Origin: Mesotaenium endlicherianum
Lineage: Eukaryota; Streptophyta; Zygnematophyceae; Zygnematales; Mesotaeniaceae
Assembly (NCBI GenBank): GCA_009602735.1
Contig: WELA01000937.1
Location: forward strand, 8,155-65,208
Length of the DNA: 57,054 nt
Direction: 5' to 3'
The notes below the pieces were generated by a model. It did no database searches. It saw only the letters and a list, made by a program, of their open reading frames with translations, and had not been told where the DNA came from. Shown piece by piece: positions 42,007 through 53,190 of this stretch. Each line of letters begins with the position of its first letter. Positions within the stretch are counted from its first letter, which is position 1. Made by a program: the position numbers and the translations under genes.

Positions 42007-42506
42007 GGAGCGGCCTGGCTATGCTGGCTATGGCCGCTTGGTGCTGGCAACAACAGGGCGTGAGGGATGCAAAGGGGAGGGAGGGGGAAAGGTCATTGCG
42101 CCGACGGCGACCATCAATACGTCGTCAAATTGTTTTGACAATTAATTTGTCATTACAGATAGGAGCGACCTTGTGAAGGGAAAATTGTTGGCCTCCTTGC
42201 AAACCACAGCTATTGATCCAGTGTGTGTTGTAGTTTGTTGGGTTTAACAAGGTGCCCCTCACGTAACGCTTTTGAGCGGAAAATCAATAAGGGCCGACGC
42301 TCCTGTGAGCATTGGCTCGAATGTACGTTCAATTGCCTACCCGTACCGGATGTGTACGTGTCCGACCTATGTTGACGCAAAAGTATTCAATTTTGATTAC
42401 GCCCGTCTCCCTTTGGCAACCACCATAAAACTTGCCTTCTCCAGAAAGTAGGCCTCTTTCTTGCGGTTCCTCTTTGCTGAGACATTGCGCGGCCTTGGGG
42501 ATTTTT

Positions 42507-42697
42507 GTGAGCGGCCATGGCGAGGCGAAGCCTCACCTGGGCCGCGAGGTAGCTCGTGACGGGGGCGTGAGAGAGGGCGCTCTCGGATGTTAGATGGATT
42601 CGTGGGGTCATAGGGTGGGGGAGCGCGTGCTGGTGGCTGGCGGTCATGGCCGCCTGAATGAACACGCAATTATTTAGAGGGCGTGAGGGAGAGAGGG
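42507..42697 (+). repeat. Dispersed repeat, copy B (about 190 bp)
   Basis: Direct-orientation partner of 41807-42006, about 700 bp downstream. Its hairpin is GAGGC-gaa-GCCTC, the loop being the complement of that in copy A. Confidence 0.7.
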
Positions 42698-42934
42698 TGA
42701 AAAGGGGAGGGGAGGGTGCCTATGGTGGGATGGCATTAAGGATGGTGAAAAAGGAAGGGCAAGTTGTTGTGTTGACGAGGAGCGTCGACAATGTGGCATT
42801 TTGTAATGGCGCAATAAAATAAGAGACGAGGATTTCGGCGGACCGACTTGCAAGATTGGCCATGTGTTTTTTTTTGGGGTGAAAAAGGGTAAGCACCCCA
42901 CATGTTTGCGAGTAGTAACCGCGATGACGGAATA

Positions 42935-43919
42935 CAGTGGGGTCCCATTGAGCAGAATCGGCGTCCCTAGGCCGTGACCCAGACCTCCGGGCGACGCAGA
43001 GCTGTTCACTCGTGTATCGATGGTTTCTCATTCGCCATCGGAGATGCCATTTTAATCGGTATAACACTTAGATTCGAGAAGATCGTCAGAATCAGCAGAA
43101 TAAGGTCGCCTACTGACCCCAGAGAAAGACCGTTATTCCCAGAGCGAGTCCAGATTTGCCGGACGGGAATTTTAAAAACGATATGTCGCCCCTACGTCCG
43201 AAACATGACTGCCGGGCCTTCGTCTTGACCCAGGCGCTTCATTGGCCAACGCGAGAATATCGCCTTATGCCCACACGATACGGTTTGCGGCCCGAACCGA
43301 GTTGTCGTGTCTGTGTTCTCGTGGGTTGAGGCCAATTTCGTCTAGATTGGCCTCTTTTATTTTTGCGAAAACTTCTTGATCCGCTTCCAAAATTTTCAAG
43401 AAAAAATCTTGCTCCCTTCATATTCATCAGTCGTGGCAATAACATGCCTTCGCAATGCTTCACAACATTAATTCATACGCCTTTTTTTTCACAACGCTGC
43501 ACTTCACAACGTTGCGCTTCACAACGCTCACAACCATCGCTTCTCTCTCTTCCTGTCGGCCATCCGATCCTTGAAAGTCTTTATATAAACAGCATGTCTG
43601 TCTGATTTTTTTTGCGTGTTCTCTCCAATTTCTCTGGCGATATGGATCAAAGGGGTGCGCCCATGTTTTCGCCAATTGAATAACAGCGCCTGGAGCAGCT
43701 TCAACCCAATTGAGGCAGATGCTACGAAGAAATGAACCGCCCGCCACGATTGGCATCAAGCGGAGGTCCGCGCGCATTCCAAAGGGGTCCTATTGGGGAG
43801 GTCAGAGGTCTTTTCACCTGAACTTAGGGCAGAATCTTCACGTATCACGATCGGCGGACATTCTGGGTCAATCTTTAACCGTTTTGGCCTAGGTCATTGT
43901 GTCCAATGGGACCCCACTG
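42935..43919. mobile_element. Non-autonomous TIR transposon (985 bp), related to 33507-34054
   Basis: 16-bp terminal inverted repeats CAGTGGGGTCCCATTG. The flanks ATA and ATG are only a partial target duplication. The left interior (ACTCGTGTATCGATGG, then TCATTCGCCATCG) resembles the same place in the 548-bp element. No transposase. A short 15-bp repeat around TTCACAACG lies at about 43488-43530. Confidence 0.72.
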
Positions 43920-46101
43920 ATGGTCAAATTTCAGCTCAAGTGCAGGAGGTTTCCCAAGGTTCTTCAGGTCCTTGTTGTTTCTCGTGAGCTGTCGTGAGTC
44001 TGCACAGCTGGCTGGCGCCAGGCGCCTAAACTGGCCAAAATCGTCACAACCAACTCCAACTTGGCGTATCTTGCCCCGTCAGCGTCATTGGGAGCAAAGC
44101 AATGATCCCGACGTTTTTGACATTTTTGACGTTTGAAAAACTGTGATGCACTTAGAGACTTCCAAGTAAATACCCATGTCTTCAATCCAGAGGAACGACC
44201 TGCAAGCCCTGTTAGTCGTGAACTTCAATGAGGTGCGCTACAGCTTTAGCACACGATAGATCCCCTCCCAACCACGGGCAAGGTTAGCCCGGTGTCAGGT
44301 AGGTCCAAGTCGTTTTTTTACTATAAAATCAATGGTACATATCTACAACCCATGTTAGAGAATAAGCTTTGGATCTGATTGTGGAAAGAAGCGAGTGCTG
44401 GGGAAAGACGAGAACTTAGCATTTAGAGAAGGGTAGGATAGAAGTAGGGTTCTAGTAGATAAGTAGTATCACGCAAGCTGCTTGTCTTATCTTTGGTCCT
44501 GTTATCATAAATATTCCACCACATCGTAGCCATATTTTGTTAAATTGTCATTCTATCTTACTACTATGATGCTCTTCCACTTAGCTTGTACGCCTGCAAA
44601 CGTTTGCAAAACAATTTCAAATCTCCGACTCCCATTATACATCTAAAAGTTGCATATTCCATATCCTGTATTTGAAGCTCCAACAAACAATGAAGCTTCA
44701 AGCAAGTAAGAGGCTCCTGTCATATGTGTACATTGAGGTTGTGTGGCTTGATGCACAACAATAAAGAATTTAGATTCTGAACTCATGCATGACAGGACAC
44801 TAGTACACACTTTGATGTTGCAATAAAAGCACAGTGATATTCAGACACATGGAAAACTTTCAGCAACTGCTTCCACTAAATATTGAGCAACCTGTTTGAT
44901 GCTGGTTTTCACTTTGAAAGGATAAATACAAGAGCTGGTGACTGCAACACCAGGGAAGGTCTGGTTCTACGACCTAAAGGCTCCTAATATTCTACACACA
45001 TATATGATAATCGTTGTTCTAAGGTAGACCCTTCAATGTCCTGCTTGCTGCCAACTCATGTCGAGGCTGCATATGTTGCCAACTCAAGAGGGAAGAAAAA
45101 GTACAACCCCTGTCCTTACTGCAAGTCCCTTGTGTAGCTAATTATCATAATTATTAATACTGCACACCTAAGCTAATGAAAACTGAGGTAGCACCCTTCA
45201 TCCTATCCAACAGAGCCGTGAGCATGCCACATGGGACTGGCATGCTTGCAGCGTGCCAGTTGGCAGCAGGCATCTGGGGCCACACAGAGCTTCCTCTTCA
45301 GCGTACACTGGCCTTCATTCAGAGCTTCCGCACTACTCTACCTTGAGATTTGCTAACGAGTAAAAGAATCTAAGAATAGATACACTACATATAATATGGA
45401 TATATAAACCTGAGGACACTTGCTCCTGCAGCACCTCTTCACTGTCCCTACTATATACGCCTTGGTGTATGCGAGTACATACTTTTGTAGTTACGTGAAC
45501 TAGTCGCCTACACATCATCCCTTCAGGCGGCTGCCTGTACCCTAGAAGCAGCCGCACCGTCTGTCGCTCAATGAGGATGTCAGAATGATGCAGATACTAT
45601 TTTTTCATATATTTAAAGGAGGAATGCCTTCCCTGCAAGAGGAGATGCCATCCCCCCACCACCTGAGCCAGTCAGCCAGCCAATCACAGAAAGTGTCCAA
45701 CGCCAGGCAGGCAGGCAGAATGAGGCAGCACCTGGCCCCAAGTGCGTAGGCTAGGTCTCCCTCAACAGGAGGGAGAGGAAAAAAGGGAACCCCAACCCAA
45801 AACAGCCGCACCAGTCATCGCCCTCTGATGAGCATCAGGGGCGCCAGGACGCCAACACCTGGCAGCCCTCCGGCCCGCCACCAGGACCTGCACCCTCTCG
45901 TTCGACCCCCGCTGTCGCTCCAACTCCTGCTGTCGCTGCCGCTGCTGCTCCTGGTGTTGCTGCATATTGTTGCTTCTGCTGCTCCAACCGCCCACTGCTG
46001 TCCTCCATCACAGCCGTCCGCCACACGGCAGCCTTGCATGCTCCCTCCCTCCCTCTCTTTCTATCTCACGGCCTCCCTACATGCCTCACATGTCGGCCTC
46101 C
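43920..46101. other. Intergenic region downstream of the permease, no gene seen
   Basis: The part nearest the permease (about 45640-46100) is GC-rich, with CTG-type low complexity at 45900-45990, and probably contains its 3' UTR. The rest is AT-richer with no supported gene. Confidence 0.45.
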
Positions 46102-49100
46102 CTACACCTCGGTCTCGTGGCCGGCCTTGGGCGGCACCATCGCCACGTCGCCAGGCTTGGCGTCGCCGCCCGCGTACTTGCTCGCGATCTCCGCCATCTC
46201 CATCTTTGCTGACTTGGCGTTCTGCTTCTCGAGCCACGCGGTGCAGGCGGCGTAGCCCGGGAGCTGCTGCTGCCACGCAAACAGCTTGAAGGTCACGCCC
46301 TTGAGGATGATGAAGGCGCCGATTCCCGCGATCGCGCCGTACGCGATGTTGTTCGTGAAGGGCTGCACGATCATCGTGATGAAGGCGGGGATGGCCTCCG
46401 TGAGGTCGCGCCAGTCGATCTCCACCACAGCGTCGTTGAAGATGAGGACGCCGATGATGACGAGGACGGGCCCCGTCGCAATGTCGGGGATCGGCCCCGC
46501 GAAGATGGGCGAGAGGAAGCACATGGAGAAGAAGCACAGCGCGCAAACGGTGGCCGTGAGCCCCGTGCGGCCGCCCTCCTTGACGGCCGCCGCCGACTCT
46601 ACGTACGTCGTCAGGCACGAGCTCCCGAGGAGGCCGCCCAGCATGGTGCCGACGGCGTCGGCGACGAACGCCTTGTTGGTGTTGGGCACAGTGCCGGTCT
46701 CGTCGTCGATGATATCCATCATGGTGCCCATCGAGTAGAAGGTGATGCAGGAGCCGATGAAGTCAAGGTAGAGGAAGGTGACGGCGGCGCCGATGAGCTT
46801 GCCGGTCTGCGAGCCCCACTTGAAGGAGAGCGAGCCGGGCGAGTCGTGGAACTTGGGCACGTGGTCAAACGACGGCTTCGTCTCCGTGAAGCGCGCCCAC
46901 GAGATGAACGTCACAAAGAAGATGCCTGCAAACAGGGGGCGCATTCGAGCAAACACGAGGGAAAACACTTGTTAACCACTGCACGCATGCACGCACGTTC
47001 ACACGCTTAGGGGAAGGCATCAGACCAAAAGGTCGGGGGAGGGGATGGAGAGGGGAATTGACGAACGTCATGGCGCGCTGCATATCACTCCCCGCCACTC
47101 AACCCTACCCTGCAGCACTTCCAAGCAGGCTGAATGCGCCTGAGGCGTTTGATTCTAGACAGAGTCCTGAGGAGCCCACAAAGAGACAAGGCAAGCTGCC
47201 AGGGGCAAGCGTGCGGGCAGGCAACAGACCACACTCCAGGCCTCCGACATCCAAAATACTGCAGATGCGCAAACGGAGGAGGAACGCAGGGGGGGGGGGG
47301 TCGGTGGGTGGGTTGGAGAGGACGCCGGTCTTTAAGGGGGTATACGAGGCCAAGTGAAAAGAAGAGGGCGCCCAGCCAGCCGACCAGCCAGCCAGCCAGC
47401 CAGCAGGCCTGACAAAACTCCTGGCGGCGGCTAGTGCAAGGGACAAAAAGAGGCACACAGAAACTCCGGGGCACTGACTGAGTGATCGATTGCCTGCACC
47501 CGAGAGAACCAGGGGCACTGGTTGCCACCCAGGATGAGAGGCAGCAGGCATAAAGCCTCTGAAAACATCTGAAAATCTCATAGTGACTGGCCGGCCAGCC
47601 GGCCTACTGACTGACTGGAATGAAGCTTAGACGGCGAGCAGGAGCTGCTGGCGAACTCGTGCGCCTGACTGCACAGAAGAAGGGCAATGAGCGGACGAGC
47701 GAGCAAGCTAGCGACTGTACTGCACTGCCAGAAGCAGCAACAAAGCGGACCGCATCACCACTGCCCAGCAAATTGACTGACTGCCTCACCGCCTGGCGCA
47801 GAGGCCGCGTGGCAGACTCACCGGCTGACCTGTTAACAAAATGGCAGAGGAGGCAGCACCTACAGGCCACAATGACACTACAGCGGGGACAGGCCTGGAG
47901 GCAGCCGAGGCAAGCAGCCGGACAGCGGAGCTAGCGTCGGCAGGGGGCAACAGAGGGGGGCCGGCGGGCGTCGAGAACGAGCGGGCGGGCCGGCGGGCAA
48001 GTGGGAGCGATTGCGGCAGCGCGCGCGCGCGCGCACACGCACCGATGAGCAGAGAGCCATTGATCATGTAGACGGTGAGCACGCCCGTGACGACGAGGCC
48101 CGCCAGCGACAGCCAGGGGCACGCGATGGCGCCGCTGCCGTTCCAGTCATAGTTGCAGTAGAGGAAGCGCTTGCTGTTGAACTGGATGAGATTGGGCGGC
48201 AGGTTGGCCACCGTCACGCCCATGCTGCGGATGCCCACGAACGCGATGAATAGCCCGATGCCTGCAGCAAAGGCCAGACAGCGACGCGCGCCCGCACGGA
48301 TGCCAGCATGCATGCACGGATGGACAGACACGCACGTTAGAAAAATGTGCATGCAAGTACAGATGAGCATGCATACACACAGAGAGACACATACACACGC
48401 AAACGCACGCACAGACAGACACGCACAGACAACACACATGTGCACGTGCACAGACAACACACAACACACACACACACATATACACACACAAGAGACGCGA
48501 ACAAGTGGGCGACAACGAAGTGGAGATGGAAGTCAAGAAGGAGGGCACGCACCGCAGGCACCAGCCATGAGCACCACCTTGGGGAAGAACCCCATCAGGT
48601 AGGATCGCGCCCCCACCACCGCGATGATCAGAAAGATGACACCCTCGACAAATGTCGCCGCCAGGACCTGCCAGTTCAGCATCGCATGGCCGCGTGGGAC
48701 AATTAGTTGGGGGAAAAGAGCATATAGGTGTGAGCCTCAATACACACATTTTTCACAATTGAATAAGTTCTCAATATCTTCATGCGCGCGACCATGGGCT
48801 CTGAACATAATGCGCTGCAATGGACACGTATATCTGTTCGGTAAGGTACACGCAAAGATACTTGATGGCAAACAAGGTAAGGGGGGGGGGTGCGAGACAG
48901 TAGGCCCAACGCTTTCCAGAAGTTGAAACAAGACGACAAGCTGAGCCAGGAAAGAGATACCATCTACAAGGTCAGCAAGGGACGGCAACCGGGTCATACA
49001 CGCGCATACCTTCTGATAGGGAACCTCGACGTCAAAACATCCCGGCCCCTTGAGGGCCCCCGCTGGCGTGGGCGGGATGGGCTGCCCCAGCTTGAGACAG

Positions 49101-49916
49101 TTGGCGTCGTTGGAACTGGGCTTGATCACATTGTACACAAAGAACACGTTGGTACCTGCGCACTCGCACACACAGCAGGCACAAGCCGGGGGGGAGGGGA
49201 TGGGGAGGTACGAGGCGTCAGTAACTGCGGAGTCAACATGAAGTCCACGCTGGTCAACGCGGCAGCGTGGGGTAGAAGTAGGCTACAACGCGTTGCTACC
49301 TGCACAGGCGTGCTCACGAGCACGAGCCATTGGGGGTTTGAGGGGGGCTGGGGCCCAAGGGAGAGGGGTTGGGGGGGGGAAAGAAGAGGGGGCGTGGGTC
49401 AATCAACATGGAGTCAACATGGGTCAAAGCACATCGGTGTGTGTTAGAGTGGGCGTGATGACACGTTGCAGATGCTTGCCAGCAGAAGGGCCGGGCAGGC
49501 ATGCAAGGACACGACACGTGTGCAAGCAAGCTAGTCATGAAAGCAGCGGGCACACATGTGGCAGAACTGGCACTGGAAGTGGGTGAAGCGGCAGCACCTT
49601 CCGGCACGGGGACTCAAGAAACCTAACAACAACGAGAGGAGAACGAGCAAGAAGGCATAGCAGGACACATGCACATAACCGACACTCTCGTACGCAGCGG
49701 CAGTAATTGGAAGAGCACACAGTAACACCCTGCAGAAACTCTTGCACCCAGCGGGCAAGCTGGCTAGCCCAAACGACCATGTCAGCGCCCCTGCCCCCCC
49801 CGCAAGGGTGCACAGAGGGCGAGGGGGGGTTTTTTTAGCTATTGGGGGAGGGAGCACAAGGGTACAGCCTGTAGCACAAAGGAGCAGAGCCCACCAGGAG
49901 CCACAACGCACACACG

Positions 49917-49982
<66 letters not shown>

Positions 49983-51210
49983 AGCAGAAGCAGTGCAGAC
50001 ACGTCTGCCAAGAATATGTGCTACAGCAGAGTCAGCGGCCTGTCTGCCTGCCTGCCCGCCTGCCAGAGTACGGCATATAGCACAGTACAGTGTGAACAAG
50101 TACTCTCAGGTATACAGCAGCTTCAGGGCTCTGGCTCTGATGTGAACAGAGTCCAGTGCCACCGGGCTTGGCACTGGACCTCTCTGCCTGCACTAGCAGC
50201 GGGGTTCCTGCTACAGGTGTGAACGGAGACAAGCACAAGCAGGGACCTCTTAGGAGCTGGAGGGCTTTTGGCTCTGGTGTGAACGAGGAGACTCTGCGAG
50301 CAAGCTCCAGAAGATTCCTATGAGTCGGGTGTGGATGGAGGCCGGGGGGACTGACCGAGCTGCACGGAGACGACCCAGGGGTAGTTGGCGAGCAGGCCCA
50401 TGATGCCCGTGGCAACACCTGTTGAGATGGCAGTGGCCAGCAGCACGTCCTCCTGCGAACCACGACGTGGAACACACAACACATACACACACAAACGCCC
50501 ACAAAAACACGCAGGTGTCAGACCCAGAACGCACGCGAGCACGAAGGTGAACGAGGAGGTGACATCTGCATGGACCTGTGGTAGTGGCAGCTTGGGGGGG
50601 ACAAAGGAGAGTGGCAAGAGGGGGTGGGGCGGGGGGCCGGGGGGAGGGGGGGCTGTGGCAGCAGGTGGGCGGCAAGGAAAGACAGGTGGACAGAAGCACG
50701 AGGGAAGACCAACACGCAGCACGTCACGCGAGCATACACCCTCACCGACTTGGACTGCCATCACCCTTGGCAGCGGCAAGCAAGAAGACAGCAAAGGGGG
50801 CATCGGAGCAAAGCATGGGGAAGGGCAAACAGTCTCTACTGAGCGCAAGGGCAAGACAAACAGTCTCTACTGAGCAGCAGCACCCCGTGTGGGAGGTTCT
50901 GGGACGGCTCCGCAGGGGAGGGAGGGGGGATGGGAGAGGAGGAGAGGGGGAGAAGGGGAGGAGGGGGGGAGCTCTCTCAAGCACACCTTGTTCATTCCCC
51001 CGCCCGAGAGGATGGCGGGGTTTAGCGCAAGGATGTAGGCCGAGGTGATGAAGAGCGTGATCCCCGCCCTGCCAGGCGCGAGAGGGAGAGAGAGACAAAG
51101 TACAAAATACAGGAGGAGAGGGGAAGAAGGGAACGAGAAGAAGAAAAGAAGAGAGCACACAACGATCACGAGGAGAGGCTGTGAGTCATACACACATGCA
51201 CACGCACATA

Positions 51211-51285
<75 letters not shown>

Positions 51286-51849
51286 NAGAGAGAGAGAGAG
51301 AGAGAGAGAGAGAGCACCTGCAGCATGGAGGGGCCATATCCATTAGAGAAGTAAGGCAACGGAAGAAGACAGCGGTACATAGGCAGACGTTGCTCCCTAG
51401 GCAGTTGTACAAGAGCGTCAGCATCGAGCCGAGGACATGAGGTGGGAAGTGGTGGCCACTAAAAGAGAGGGAGAGAGAGAGCCAATGTTAAAGGAGGAGT
51501 GTTGTGCTCCTTCTGCATCTGCATGCCAGCGCGCGCGTGCGCGCGGGAGAGGAGAGGGGGAGCCGAGATGGCACCCCAGCAAGCACTGAGAAAAAAACTG
51601 GCAGGTAGGCGGAAGAGCAGGGATGAACATTACAAGAAACACTATCCTGCTTCTGCACAGAGATGATACAGTGGCAGAGGCTGGTGACAGGAACCTTCTA
51701 GGGAAGGGGTTCAAATAAGAAAGGAGGCAGACTGGGGCACATCTCTCTTGGGCCTTTCCCCTCACATACCTGAGTTCTGTCATGATAGTAGAGCCTCTCG
51801 CCTTGATCTGGAAGTAATCATCCACGAACTGGAGCGGAGGGGCGCCCAT
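46102..51849 (-). CDS. AzgA/AZG-type purine permease (7 exons, 520 aa)
   Basis: Minus-strand exons 51849-51770, 51068-50987, 50452-50356, 49155-49010, 48667-48553, 48261-48043, 46925-46102; all introns GT-AG and every join keeps frame. The start MGAPPLQFVDDYF is the only ATG that opens exon 1. Family landmarks in order: TELRAGITLFITSAYILALNPAILS, IMGLLANYPWVVS then LGTNVFFVYNV, LAATFVEGVIFL, GIGLFIAFVGIRS, WARFTETKPSFD, VTFLYLDFIGS, VESAAAVKEGGRTGLTA, EIDWRDLTEAIPAFITMI. About a dozen membrane segments. AzgA/AZG proteins take up adenine, guanine and hypoxanthine, and plant members also cytokinin, with protons at membranes. The usual DTTGT-like motif after FLYLD reads FIGSCIT here, and PGMGTN reads VQLGTN, so substrate preference may differ. 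Length is normal for the family. Confidence 0.88.
48360..48490. repeat. CA-rich low-complexity stretch in permease intron 5
   Basis: Imperfect (CA)n on the plus strand within intron 5 (48262-48552). Confidence 0.75.
49911..49978. repeat. Compound (AC)n(AG)n microsatellite in permease intron 3
   Basis: ACAC repeats followed by about 25 AG units on the plus strand, within intron 3 (49156-50355). Confidence 0.9.
51200..51314. repeat. Compound (AC)n(AG)n microsatellite in permease intron 1
   Basis: The same AC-then-AG order as at 49911-49978, longer, with one N at 51286, within intron 1 (51069-51769). Confidence 0.9.
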
Positions 51850-53159
51850 CGTGGCGCGTTGATGCAGACCAGAGAGACGCCTCAACAGAGCGCTGCTGGC
51901 ACTTTGGCGTCTCCAGCAGGTTCAGGCCCTTGGTCACAGCAACTCACTTGAACACCTTGCGAGACTGTGAAACGAATCGCCGACCACTATCGGCGGATAT
52001 TTGAGTTTGACGATGGCCGGAGAATACAGTCGGCGAGAGGGGGTAAGAGGAAGACTAGAGAGGGAAGAGACTACTAAAGGCGAGGGCAGGAACTGGCCTG
52101 GCCTGTCCTGGCCTGGCGCCAGAAGCTTTGCGAGGCACAATGTCTTCCGAAAGACAAACAAAGAAGAGTGCTGCAACAGGGGTCTCTCCACGATTATGTA
52201 GGTGAAAATCCCCGAGTGAAATTGCACGTGATCAGTCTTTTAGCGAGCTTTTGCTTATTACCTGCTCCTCCAAAATTCGTAGGCCACTAGTAGCTAGTCT
52301 ACAGGAAAGGACAGGAGCTCTGCTTGATGAGACGAAAACTACACCCTGTCGGTTGTCTCCAGACGTACTACAAAGAAAAGGACAGCTGATAATTTACTCA
52401 CAAAATTTGATAGCTGTTCAAGTCTTTATGTTCCATCTTTGGGCAAGTTCTACAAGCTTTGAAATGTTTTGCAGTTATTGTGGGCAAGCGGGTGCAAAAG
52501 TTCAGACTCAAAATAACCCACAGAATCATACAGGCTGCCGGGGATATCGTTTTTGACAGATATGAGAACGTGGATCTCTTTCGATCTGGCTTACACGTAA
52601 GCCTTCGAAATCCTCCAGAAAACTTTCTTACGATGTGCATCACCATAACGTACCTTTACGAATCGCAGCAAAACGTTTACTACATGCATGAGAGGTCAGT
52701 GTAGATCAACTTCTTCTGCTGCATCTGGACACCTGTGAATTTTTTTAAACTAGATATGAAACTTTCATAAAGCGTCAAAACATTTATCATGCGGTGCCAG
52801 TTGTGGCCTTTCAATGTTGCTGATTGACACGTGATAAGGTTGTCAGGTCAAGGAGTTTGCAGCAGTTTTGCAGTTCTCCTTCTGATTGGTGACATTTCTA
52901 AGCGTCTATTGCATGTGCCTGTGTATACGTCTACGTGAGCCAACTAGAGCACTGTGAAGCACTATGAAGTGCTGTGAACTATTGTGATGGCCATCATCTG
53001 ATTGGTGACAATTTTACGCGTCCACTATCCTGACGTCGTCACTTCCCTATGCGTCCAAGGTCTACATCCTAGACCACCATAGACGCCCTACACAGAGCTA
53101 TTGGTGATTATGATTGAACGGATACAGTATACGGCTGAGATCGTGGGGGATAGATCGAG

Positions 53160-53190
53160 TGGGCTGGACTGGGCTAGACTGGGCTAGACC
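53160..53190 (+). repeat. Three tandem 10-bp units
   Basis: GGGCTGGACT, GGGCTAGACT, GGGCTAGACC in a row. Confidence 0.85.
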
